The notes under the pieces were generated by a model that ran no database searches, had not been told where the DNA came from, and was given only the letters and a program-made list of their open reading frames with translations. From positions 13,231,404-13,295,403 of the forward strand of contig NC_057788.1 in assembly GCF_014905175.1 (NCBI RefSeq): DNA of 64,000 nt, written 5' to 3'. Within the stretch, counting starts at the first letter, position 1, and each line of letters opens with the position of its first letter. Origin of the DNA: Aphidius gifuensis (Eukaryota > Arthropoda > Insecta > Hymenoptera > Braconidae). The position numbers and the translations under genes were made by a program. Positions 47,400 to 57,986 of this stretch are shown piece by piece.

Positions 47400-48890
47400 C
47401 TGGTGACAATAATAACAACATTAGTTAACTTACTGTCGATTCCAATTTATCTACTATTTCAACAAAAAAATACGAACAAACCTTACCTAAAACATGATAT
47501 ATTAACAAGTTTACCAAAACTAACTTCATCAAATTCACGAAAGTTCACATAAAAACTGATAATCGCAAAAACCAAATTTAGTTGAGCTCAATAATTTAGA
47601 AACGAAAGAAGTAGGAGAAATTATCATCGATGCTGCTTTTTGTCAAAAATAGTCGAATGGACGTCAAAGAATGGCCGAAAACTGGACTAATGGTTTTGAG
47701 ACTTATTTCGCTAAGGAATATGATTGCGTTTCGACTTTCAAATCACACAAATGTTTTTAACTTAATAGCATCAAATCTTTTTTTTATGCGAGAGCGAAGT
47801 GTCATGATCCATTGTGTTCAGATTTTAGTTCTTTTGTAGACCATCCAATTGTTTCAACACATTCCGATGTAAGCATAGCTCTTTGAAACATAATCCTGAG
47901 TTTATTGGTCGAAGATTTTGTAAAAGCGAGCGCAGGCAAGATCGTGCAAAAAAAGTGGAACATATTAAACCCAAGAAGTCATATCTGAATTAGTGTTCGA
48001 AGCACCAGACCGTTTGATGGATGTAGGAAATAAATATTACTTGAGCGGGTTGAATATCCTTCAAAAAATTTCAAGTGAAAATTACTGCAGAAATGATTTC
48101 CACCCAGATTTTATGCAACACTTGAGACTTTTGTGGTTCGAATCAGCGGAAAGGTTGCCTGACGAACTACATCCTGGCTATATTCAAGCCATTTCCATCT
48201 ATCTATTTTGTGTTGTCATGTTTTTGAATTTACAAATCAAGTATTTATATAAATTATTGCAAGAAAAAAAAATGTCTACTATTTACTTTGATGCAACCGG
48301 AAAAATTCCAAGTCGATCTCCAGATAAGCCTGATAGACAAATGCTTAATACGCTGGAATATTAGCTGGTTTAGGTGAAGGAGGACGAGGGCATTTGCCTT
48401 AGAATTTCTGACCTACCGACATAATGTGACAAATATTAAGTATGCTCCGTCAACCTTGATGCGTTGTATCAGCGACATAACCGACTGAAACATAATGAAT
48501 GGGATTAAAGTTGACTTTAGTCGTGCAGTAATATACGCAGTGAAAGCTGGATTTTTTAAAAAAAGTTTTCCCGATTATTTAAAAATGGCTTAGGACTTTG
48601 AGCAGTTGAGACGCTCGCAAAAGGGATCGCCCAAATCTTGCATAAAGCTCCGTCTATGACTGCTGCCAAATACAAGAAAATTGGAAATAACATTTGTATT
48701 CTTACAGATAATGTGTGCACTGTAGTAGATATTCGAACTCCAAATGTAAATTTGAAAATAGTAAAAACTGTACCATTCGGTTATCAATCAACCCTTTATT
48801 ATTTTTGTTTTTCAAAAATTGTGGTTCAAATGGCTAACACAAAGTCATCCAGGCATGGAAGTTGAAGACAGAGTAGACGAATAGTGGTTA
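47400..48890 (+). pseudogene. MULE-like transposase relic
   Basis: Across frames: SRMDVKEWPKNWTNGFETYF, SFFYARAKCHDPLCSDF (zinc-binding, FLYWCH-like), GRRFCKSERRQDRAKKVEHI, the open part 47993-48364 with VGNKYYLSGLNILQKISSEN and MSTIYFDATGKIPSRSPDKP (first catalytic Asp), and SRAVIYAVKAGFFKKSFPDY near 48520. The layout zinc finger, then FDATG, then a TDFS-like region fits MULE transposases of insects. Stops and slips throughout. Confidence 0.5.
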
Positions 48891-49599
48891 TTAGTGAAGT
48901 CAAAGGAGCACAAATTATCCACTGTTAAAATATATTATATTATTATGTTAAAAAAAATTCGATAAAAAAAAGTACCATAAGTATAGAAAAAAAAAATATA
49001 TATAAATATTTTCATTGACCTTCATTTATCGATTAAAATTGAAGGGAAATCTGACCGTTCACTATCTAATGTTAAAATTTATCTATGTAATTTATAAAAG
49101 AAAAAATTGAATAAACTGTTTAACAAGGATTACATTTGCCATTGATCTTTATTGATCCTATACTATAAAAAGCATGGTGTCATGGCGGCATAACATGCGT
49201 GCGCATTGCATTTTGAACTTGCCGCTTGAAATTTGAATTTTCATTAATTTGATTGGTTCATTTCGAATTTCGTATAATTTTTTAATTGTTTTAATTGTTT
49301 GTTTTGTAAACCAAGCTTTAATATACAGTCGCGTACTTGGCAACATAACTCGCGTCTTCATTGTTGGCAGCCATTGCCCATTACTGTGACTGCGTTCTAA
49401 GCTTCACCATCGGTACATCGCATGTCATTGATTCATAATTTTATTTAAATTTAATATTACGTCACATTTAAACAATTTTAATTATTTTAATTATTATTTT
49501 AATTTTATTAACTAAAATGTTTATAATCGTACCATTTTCATAATTATTATTCATTGAAAAAATGGACAATGAATATACAACCAATGAAGAATTGGATAG
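48891..49599. other. Intergenic stretch ending in a short ATG-led frame at the LTR junction
   Basis: Mostly AT-rich. At 49562 an ATG in good context opens a frame MDNEYTTNEELDS that is cut after 38 bases by the LTR at 49600. Too short to call a gene. Confidence 0.3.
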
Positions 49600-50363
49600 T
49601 GTTATGTCCGAAGTACCCGTAATAATTGTAAATGTAAATTGTTATTCGACCCTAAACCTTTCGGTCAACAGGTCAGGTCCACAGCGTAGTAGGAAAAGGT
49701 AAGAGAAGAAAAGTAGTAATTTTGTTGATGGTTTTTTAATAATAACGATTAACTATATTTATTTAAACAATGTGAATTGATGGTACAATAGTTGACAGTA
49801 GATATTACAAGTTGTAGTGTTTAATTCTAACGTACGTTCTGTCAAGTTACAATGTGTCTGATAAGTAATTACAAAGATTCTAAGTCAGAAGACCTGACTC
49901 TAACGTGATGATAACTACATGGCTATGTTTCGGTTCCCGGTCCCTAACGACAACTGATTTGTCTTAGTTTTTCGGGGTGTATTTATACTCGTATTTCCTC
50001 AGAGTAGGAGACAAAAGGGCTGGTCCCAAATGTGCCGCTATCCGAGGGTATTGCGTTGGTCTATCGTAGATGTAATCTAATCTGTCGCGTCTGGCTCCAA
50101 GAAAGTCGTAAAAGTTTTATGTATCCGGTAAAATAGTTTGGGAAAAGTCCCTTTAGTTTGAATATCATTTTATTACTTTTTAACTGCATACAGCTGTGTG
50201 GTTTTGGGTCTTATCAAATATTTGTATTTTAGTTTCTTGAATTTTGATGAAATCTAATATCTCGTGAGAAAAGAAACGTCTTGCGTCGTTATTTAAGTTG
50301 ATAATTTATGTTTCCTTTTTCTTTATATTTTACGAATTTTATAACGTCAACTAGGATATAACA
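49600..50363 (-). repeat. Complete 3' LTR, 764 bp
   Basis: Minus strand: TGTTATATCCTAGTTGACG ... TTCGGACATAACA, inverted TGTTAT/ATAACA ends. Contains TTATAAAA close to its start and AAATAAATA near 49755. Preceded by the polypurine tract AAGGGTGGGAG. Confidence 0.8.
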
Positions 50364-50374
50364 CTCCCACCCTT
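50364..50374 (-). promoter_or_regulatory. 3' polypurine tract
   Basis: AAGGGTGGGAG on the minus strand immediately before TGTTATATCC, the expected plus-strand primer of LTR elements. A second identical tract lies at 50919-50929 inside a repeated segment (50359-50412 and 50914-50967). Confidence 0.75.
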
Positions 50375-51599
50375 AAAAATCGAACGAGGGAGTGAAATGA
50401 ACTGAGTGAGATTAAATATTATTTTTAAAATTTAGACTGTCCAGACGCGCTCGTGTATGTTTTGTATCTTAATGTCGATTTTTTTGTTTCTGTTTATTTA
50501 TTAACATTTTTTTTTTATTTCAAATTATCGGTTCTTTTCTTTGTTTTCGTTTTTTTTTTTTTTTTTTTTTTTTTGTTATTTTTTTATTTTTTTGTATATG
50601 TGTACGGGTAACGGTGGACATAGCGTTGCTGTTTGTGTTGTCATTTTGTTTAAATTTTCGTTATTTATCTATTTGTTTATTTATATAACTTTTTCCTTCC
50701 TTTTTTTTTTTTTTCCACTTTTTGATACTATTTTTTCTTTATATATTTTTTTTATTTTTTTTTTTTACTCAATATTTTTTTTTTTTCAATTATTTTCACG
50801 TGCTTTTACTTTTACCTAAAATTTTATTTACGAATTGGTTTACAATTTATATTTCTATGTTTTCAATTTATTTTTTCGAATATTATATATTACCGTGTTT
50901 AATCAAGTAGCTGTAACACTCCCACCCTTAAAAATCGAACGAGGGAGTGAAATGAACTGAGTGAGATTTGAAATTATTTGTTATCTTACGTCTATAGGTT
51001 TTAATTCCTCATTCTATTCTTCTGTCGTCGTTGGTCATTTTGTCTATCTTTACGTGTTGTTGTTTGTTGTTGACTATGTGGTCAGTTTGTGTTCCTGCGT
51101 CATCTGTCTTGGAATTGTCTCCGCTTGTTCTGTTGTAGGTTCGTTGTATGTTGTTGTGTCTCGTGATGTTCTCGATAATCGTTGAAAGAATGACCAACTT
51201 ATTTTCCTAATCTACATTTTTTCATTTATTTTTTTGTTTTTTGTTTTTTTTTTTTTATTATTCTGTTTTAAAATTTTCTTGTACCTACATTCTGTTCTTC
51301 TTTTTTTTTTTTTTTTCTTTTTTTTTTTGTTTTTTTTTTTTTTTGTTATATTGTTATTTTATCATTAATATTTTCTTCGCTTTTATTTGACCCTTCTTCC
51401 GTTATTAAAATTTCTGTGACGCGATATATCTTCTTTTCATAAAGGTTTTACTTTAAATTTTGTAAAATATTTATTCGTTTTTCTTTTTCTTTTGTTTCTG
51501 TATTTTCATTACTTTTTCTCTTGTTGTTTCTAATAATTTATGCTTTTCCCGACCGTCTTGACGAAACCTGATACTCGTTTTTCTAAAAAAAAAAATTTT

Positions 51600-51744
51600 A
51601 AGGCTCAGACGGGACTTGAACCCGTTATTGAGGCAGTTCCTTCAATACTTCCAAAGCTGTGTAGTCCTTTTGAAGGCTCGGACGGGACTTGAACCCGTTA
51701 TTGAGGCAGTTCTCTCAATACTTCCAAAGCTGTGTAGTCCTTTT
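51600..51744 (-). repeat. Two tandem 72-bp units with a tRNA T-arm-like hairpin
   Basis: Each unit on the minus strand holds ACGGGTTCAAGTCCCGT, a perfect 5-bp stem with a 7-base loop like a tRNA TPsiC arm and pol III B box. Acceptor pairing is poor, so neither is a full tRNA. A third T-arm-like word, GGGTACGAGTCCCG, lies at 51889-51905. Two further 75-bp direct repeats occupy 51795-51880 and 51926-52003. Confidence 0.5.
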
Positions 51745-53016
51745 TTCTATTCTTTTTTCTTTTAACTTCGACTTTTTTATGATTATCCTATCTTCATTCG
51801 CGTTTAGTATTATGTGTTTTTATTCCGATGAACGACTGTCCGTTGCTTACTCGGTTTATATATTGTTACTTACGAAAAATTTTTAAATGCTCACGGGACT
51901 CGTACCCGGTATTGCGTTATACCTATTCACGTTTATTTTTACGTGTTTTTATTCCGATGCACGACCGTCCGTGGCTTACTCGCTTTTTGTATTGTAATTG
52001 TCATTTTTTTTTTGTCTGTAAGGCTGCTCTCTTGTCAGCTCGTTGTGTCTGCAGAGTAGCTCGCCTGTCACCTCATCATCTTTCTTCTTGTATTTTTCGT
52101 TTTATTTTGTTTTGTTACTTTTTCGCGCGATTTAAAGAGTTTAAAATTCGTTTTAGTCAAGTATCTTATCTAGGAAAGCGTCTAATTGTATTTCTTCGAT
52201 TTTCTTTTTGTTTTTGTTTTTGTTTTTTTTTTTTGTTTACTTGTAGATGTTATTTTTTTCTATTATTTTGATTTCTAATAACTTTTTTATTATTTTAATT
52301 TCTAATAACCTTTTTATTATTTTAATTTTCAATAACGGATAGTGCGGTCTTAAAATTTACTTATTAAAAAAAATTTTTTTTATTATTTATTCATTCGATT
52401 GTTTGTTTGTTTCATTTTATTTTTGAATATTTATTTATTCGTTTATTTTATTTTCCGATTTTTTTTTTTTTTTTTTTTTTTTTTTTCTGAATGTACGTAT
52501 TTTATTTGTAGAGAAACTAATTATCACGAGGAGTTTGTCGTTATTTTAGGGAGAGCCGGTTTATATGTAACTCGTGTAACTAATTCCTATTTGATTATTA
52601 ATTGATTCTAGAATAATTTTCTTCGTTTTTCTTTACAAATATTGTCTCGATAAATGTTTAGGATTTATTTTATTTTACTTTATATTTTCTTTCAGTCTGT
52701 ATTATTCTTGCACAAAATTGTAAATTTAAGATATACTAAATTAATTTGTTATCGGTAAAAATGATTTTCTTTAAAAAAAATTTACTCTGATTGGCACTTT
52801 TCACTTTTATAATGTAATTTTATTATTGTTACCTTGAATGTACGTTTTTATAAGTTGTTGTCGTTTGTGAAGTGTTTATTCTGTTCAGGCACCATTTGTT
52901 ACGTTTATGGGCCTTATTTGATTTTTGTCGCTTTTAATTTTCTATTTTTTTTTTTTTTAATTTGATTACTATTCTCCTCTTTGTCTCTACCTCTACTTTG
53001 TTTTGCCGTGTCTCAA

Positions 53017-53030
53017 CAGTTTGGGCGCCA
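53017..53030 (-). promoter_or_regulatory. Retroelement primer-binding site
   Basis: TGGCGCCCAAACTG on the minus strand, three bases after the LTR end ATAACA. TGGCGCC is the start of many retroviral and gypsy primer sites. Confidence 0.8.
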
Positions 53031-53033
53031 TTT

Positions 53034-53309
53034 TGTTATGTCCGAAGTACCCGTAATAATTGTAAATGTAAATTGTTATTCGACCCTAAACCTTTCGGTC
53101 AACAGGTCAGGTCCACAGCGTAGTAGGAAAAGGTAAGAGAAGAAAAGTAGTAATTTTGTTGATGGTTTTTTAATAATAACGATTAACTATATTTATTTAA
53201 ACAATGTGAATTGATGGTACAATAGTTGACAGTAGATATTACAAGTTGTAGTGTTTAATTCTAACGTACGTTCTGTCAAGTTACAATGTGTCTGATAAGT
53301 AATTACAAA
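53034..53309 (-). repeat. Truncated 5' LTR, 276 bp
   Basis: Identical to 49600-49875. Only the LTR part next to the primer site survives; the outer 488 bp are missing at the junction with plus-strand pol at 53310. Confidence 0.85.
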
Positions 53310-56300
53310 CTACCAGAAGAAGAATTGAGTGCAACAGATTTAATACAACACAGAATCAACACAAAAGACGACATACCAATAAATGTGAAACAATACAGAC
53401 CCCCACACAAACTACAAGAAGTCATAGAAGAACATGTGAACAAAGGACTGAAAACAGGGATATTGAGACACTCGAAATCACCATTCAACAGTCCGACATG
53501 GTTAGTAAAAAAGAAAAGTAAACCAGGCGAGCCAGAAAAATGGCGGATGGTAATAGACTTCAGAAAATTAAACGAAAAAACAATAGATGACGCCTTCCCA
53601 TTGCCAAACATCACGGATATATTGGATCAATTGGGTGGAGCAAAATATTTTACAACAATAGATTTAGCATCAGGATATCATCAAATAAAAATGGATCCAA
53701 GAGATGCAGAAAAGACAGCTTTTTCAACACCAAACGGGCACTACGAGTACATCAGGATGCCTATGGGATTGAAGACAAGCGGAGCAACATTCATGAGACT
53801 TCTCAGCACACTACTAACAGGTCTACAAGGTAACGAAATGTTTGTATACTTGGACGACATCATAATACCAGCAAGAAATTTGAAAGAACATGAAGAAAGA
53901 ATAGATAAGCTAATGAGCAGGCTAAAAGAAGCCAAATTAAAAATACAACCAGATAAATGCGTATTTCTTAAAAAAGAAGTATCGTTCTTAGGTCATATTG
54001 TGTCGGAACAAGGACTGAAGACAGACCCAAAGAAAATAGAAGCGGTAAAATGCTTCCCTACTCCAAAAGACAGAAAAAATATAAGACAATTCCTGGGATT
54101 AACAGGATATTACAGGCGGTTCATACCGAATTATGCGAAGACAGCAAAGCCTTTAACGAATTTATTAAAAGACGAAGTAGAATTTAAATGGGGGAAAAAC
54201 GCAGACACAGCATTCAAAACTTTGAAAGATGCGTTGTGTAAAGCACCAATACTACAATACCCAAATTTTGATGAACCATTTATTATTACAACCGATGCCT
54301 CAGGATACGCCATAGGAGCAGTATTGTCACAGGGGATCATCGGAAAAGACAAGCCAATAGCATATTTTTCAAGAGTACTACAAGACGCAGAAACAAGGTA
54401 TGATACATACGAAAAAGAAGCACTCGCCATAGTAGCAGCAGTAAAAAACTTCAGGCCATACATATACGGGTACAAATTTATAGTAATAACCGATCACCAA
54501 CCCTTAGTATGGTTCAAGTCAGCAAAAGACATCAAGAACAGAATACTAAAATGGAGACTCGACTTAGCAGAATACAATTATGAAGTAAGGTACAAACCAG
54601 GTAAATTAAATGAAAATGCAGACGCATTATCAAGAAATCCAGTGGAAGAACCAACAAGAGAAGTAAACGTTACAACAAGACAACAAACATTAAGACAAAA
54701 AGAAGAGGAAATACCGGACGACCTAAAAGATTTCGCAAAAATCTTGGAAATGGAAGAACCGGACGAAGAAACAATAGAAAGAGTGGTTAGAAAAAGAGGA
54801 AGACCAAGAAAAGAACAGAAAAATACAGATACAGAAAACAATACAAATACAGACAAAGAAAAAGAAAACAATACAGTTACAGAAAAAGAAAACAATACAA
54901 ATACAGACAAAGAAAAAGAAAACAATACAGTTACAGAAAAAGGAAATAATACAAATACAGACAAAGAAAAAAATACAGACACAGACAATGAAAGAAACAC
55001 AGATACAGAAGATAATACAGACACAGATACAGAAAAAGAGAATAATACAGACACAGATACAAAAAAAAAGGGAAATACAAATACAAGAAAAAGAAATACA
55101 ACTACAGAAAAAGAAAACACAGACAAAAGTAAAGAAACAGAAAAAAATACAGACACAAGAGAAAAAAAGAATACAGACATAGAACCAGAGACCCTAAAAT
55201 CCCTAAACCGATTAACGTTGCCCAACTCATATACACTAGGTAGCTGCACACACATAAAAAAAGGTAAAAAACATTATTTCCCTATAATTATAGGTAACAC
55301 AAGCGGTGAATCAATAAATATAACATTAGAAAATTTTAATAAAGCATTTAAAGAATTACAGAATATAGTTCAAAAAGAAAAAATAGACTATCTTTCACTA
55401 TCAAGAACAGACAAAATTTGTAACGTAAATTGGTCAGAAATATTAAATATAATAAAAATAAACTTAAAAATAAAAATAGTAATTTGCAATAATCAATTAA
55501 AATATGTAACTCCAGACAAAAGGGACGACATTTTTAACGAATTACACACATCACCGATAGGTGGCCACAAAGGTACCTCAAAAACATTTAGTAGAATCAA
55601 AAACGAATATTACTGGGAAAATTTGAAAGAAGATATAAATCGTAGAATACAACAATGTTTAGAATGTCAATTAAAAAAGGTGAATAGAATAAAACAAAAA
55701 AACCCACTCGTAATAACCGATACACCGGGCATAGCATTTGCGAAAATCGCGATGGACATTGTAGGGCCATTGCCAGTAACAAGCTCCGGAAATGAATATA
55801 TTTTAACAATGCAAGATTTATTAACGAAATATTGCATTGTTAGTACCATTAAAACGCATTAGCTACTACAGTAGCAGAAGCATTTATATCGAATTTTATA
55901 TGCAAACACGGATCCCCAAAAATAGTTTTGACAGATCAGGGAACAAATTTTAACAGTGAATTAATGAACAGAGTAGCAAAAAGGTTTAAGATTAAGAAGG
56001 TAAGAACGACAGCATACCATCCTCAGTCGAACGGATCACTCGAAAGATCACACCACGTTCTGGGGGAATATTTAAAACAATACGCAAACCAAGAACAAGA
56101 ATGGGACAAATGGGTTAACCTCGCGATATTAAATTACAATTCCTCTATACACGAAGCAACAAAATTTACACCACATGAATTAGTATACGGACAATTAGCT
56201 AGATTACCATCAAGTAAACCATTACAACCAAGCGAAGACTTACCCACATACAATAAATTTTTAAGAGACTTAATAACACAAATATCAAACACACAAAAAC

Positions 56301-56581
56301 TAGCATACGATAACCTATGCAAAGCAAAGGAAAGATCAAAAAAATATTACGACAAAGACGCAAAACCACGGAACTATAAGATAGGTGATCACGTATTCCT
56401 CAAAAACGGACCCAAACCAGGTAAACTAACCGACCACTACTCGGGCCCATTCGAAATACTTGACATATCAGATAGAGGCGGAGTAACGATAGAAATTAAA
56501 AACAAATTAAGGGAAGTACACCCAAACAGACTAAAGAAATCTGAAATTAAAGAGAAAAATCCAAATGAAAAGACAAAATAA
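53310..56581 (+). pseudogene. pol: Ty3/gypsy pol, plus-strand copy (5'-truncated, frameshifted)
   Basis: Reverse transcriptase, RNase H and integrase of a Ty3/gypsy element. The reading frame entering from the LTR (ATG at 53286) is accidental; real homology starts at LPEEELSATDL. RT has PIGLKTSGATF-like LPMGLKTS region and the catalytic FVYLDDIII near 53841; RNase H has TTDASGYAIGAVLSQ near 54289, EKEALAIVAAV and TDHQPLVWF. A Thr/Asn/Asp/Glu/Lys-rich linker follows (54830-55190). Integrase has the HHCC finger (GGHKGTSKTF to CLECQ), MDIVGPLP, then a frameshift at 55838-55852 (extra base plus two-base loss), DQGTNF, SLERSHH and a GPF-type C-terminal module near 56448. gag and protease are absent. 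Compared with the minus copy, the linker is intact but integrase is broken. Confidence 0.93.
54830..55190 (+). repeat. Low-complexity linker repeat within pol
   Basis: AATACAAATACAGACAAAGA- and AACAATACAGTTACAGAAAA-type units encode NNTNTDKEKENNTVTEKE-like peptides between RNase H and integrase (about 120 residues). The minus copy (62400-62760) has lost and shifted units. Confidence 0.85.
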
Positions 56582-56702
56582 AAAAAGGGAGAACCCATAT
56601 CATATCCTTATCCACATATCATCCACACAACTTAATACAGAGACAGAAAAGACGGAACCCACATAAATGACTAGGTTAAGAGACTAAAAAAGAAAATTAC
56701 AG

Positions 56703-57963
56703 ATGATTCTGCAACTCATAATAATAACAACACTATGGAGAACATCCAACGCAATAATCGGATACGATTGCGGGCTGACAACCCTCAATACAACAACGAT
56801 TCCAACAATAGGAGTCGAGGACTGCGACCTACCTTCAACGATGGAGAAGACAGAAAAAATGAGAGGCGTGGTAATGCAGTCAATCGATTACGGAAAAAAA
56901 GAAGTTATGCAATGTAAAGTAGAGATCATAAGAAATGCGTTCAATTGTGGAACCATGACAGATTATGTAGCAGCAATGCCAGGAGGATTAGCAGAATTCG
57001 TACTAGACGTGGGAGAAGCAGCATGCCACGAAGCCCACACCAGCAAAAGAATAACAATACTAGGTTTGACATTTAATGATCTAAAAATGAACGCAACAAA
57101 TTACAGAAGAGGAACATTGGCGGGATCACTCAACTTAGACGGGGATTGCAGAGGCGCACAGTACAGCGACGCATACGCAGATTACGAAAACGTAGTCGTA
57201 CAAGCAACTATAAAAATATTAATTACCACACAATGGGCACGAACAAACGCAGATAGCGATAAAATATTTATGAACTCCGGAACAACATGCGTATTATCAG
57301 AAGAAAGCTGTATAGATTCAATGAATGGACATAGCTACTGGAGAACTTTCCCGGAAAACGATAGCGGCTGCGCTTACAGGAAATTCGCCAGATTATACAC
57401 CGGAGATATCGAAGTCACGTCAACAGATAATGAAAGAATATTCACAATTGCAACCGATAAAATGACAATCACGCTAGCCGAGAAGAAAACAACGAGGGTA
57501 TGCAACACAATAGACATCCACCACACTGAACACTCAAGAATTTTTGTAGTATTTGATAGAGCTTTCGAGGCCTCAATGTATGAAGAGAACCTCGACCCAT
57601 TCATCTACATGAATACAAAATTCGTATACGTCGAAAGACACATCAGGAAAAATATGAAAAACCTCTACAAAGATTTTCTAGCACACAGATGTAGACTCGA
57701 AAAACAAATCTTAGAAAACAGACTAGCTCTTGCAACTACAATGCCCGATGAATTTGCATACAGACACATGGGAAATCCAGGATACATGGCGATAACCGCA
57801 GGTGAAGTCGTACACATCATGAAATGTATACCAGTAAATACGAACTTCAGACAAACTGAAGACTGCTACAACGCACTTCCAGTATGGAAAAGCAACTCAT
57901 CGTACTTCTTAACACCAAGAACACACATACTAGTAAAAGAAGCAGAAAGAGTCCCATGTAATT
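56703..57963 (+). CDS. env: Chuvirus-like glycoprotein (env), 3'-truncated plus copy
   Basis: Membrane glycoprotein of the retroelement. Signal peptide MILQLIIITTLWRTSNA; ectodomain begins IIGYDCG and is Cys-rich with CKVEIIRNAFNCGTM, a GGLAEFVLDVGEAAC block, DGDCRGAQYSDAYA, VVQATIKILITTQWA and CVLSEESC. From memory these features match glycoproteins of arthropod chuviruses (Jingchuvirales), known to be captured by insect LTR elements. The gene opens exactly after AAAATTACAG, as expected for a spliced subgenomic mRNA. True coding ends after residue 420 at the inverted junction 57963/57964; the frame runs on to 58223 through antisense of the neighbouring gene, giving an artificial hydrophobic, Cys-rich tail in place of the native transmembrane region. 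Unusual for being uninterrupted up to the break. Confidence 0.82.
56735..56917 (+). other. Arg/Asn-rich ORF overlapping env (+1 frame)
   Basis: 60 residues beginning MENIQRNNRIRLR with an arginine-rich end (RLRKKRSYAM). The same frame is open in the minus copy at 60856-60674 with one residue changed. It may be a chance overlap. If real it would be a small basic accessory protein. Confidence 0.2.
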
Positions 57964-57986
57964 GTAACGCTTTAACTTATCTTTAT

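Larger units (their letters stand above)
49600..53309 (-). mobile_element. Internally deleted, non-autonomous LTR retroelement
   Basis: Minus-strand order: truncated 5' LTR (53309-53034), AAA spacer, primer site (53030-53017), about 2.65 kb of A-rich internal DNA with no gag-pol-env, polypurine tract (50374-50364), complete 3' LTR (50363-49600). The 276 bp shared by the two LTRs are identical base for base, so the insertion is recent. A second primer-like word TGGTGCCTGAAC occurs near 52890 after ACGTAACAAA. The right border is the junction with the pol copy at 53310. Confidence 0.8.

Noticed and set aside
50541..50910. Phe-rich plus-strand ORFs
   Set aside because: Translations of T-runs in the retroelement's internal region.
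53286..53309. ATG 53286 as the real pol start
   Set aside because: It lies inside the truncated LTR; homology begins after the junction at 53310.
54578..55255. Minus-strand Ser/Val/Phe-rich 225-aa ORF
   Set aside because: Antisense shadow of the low-complexity linker in pol.
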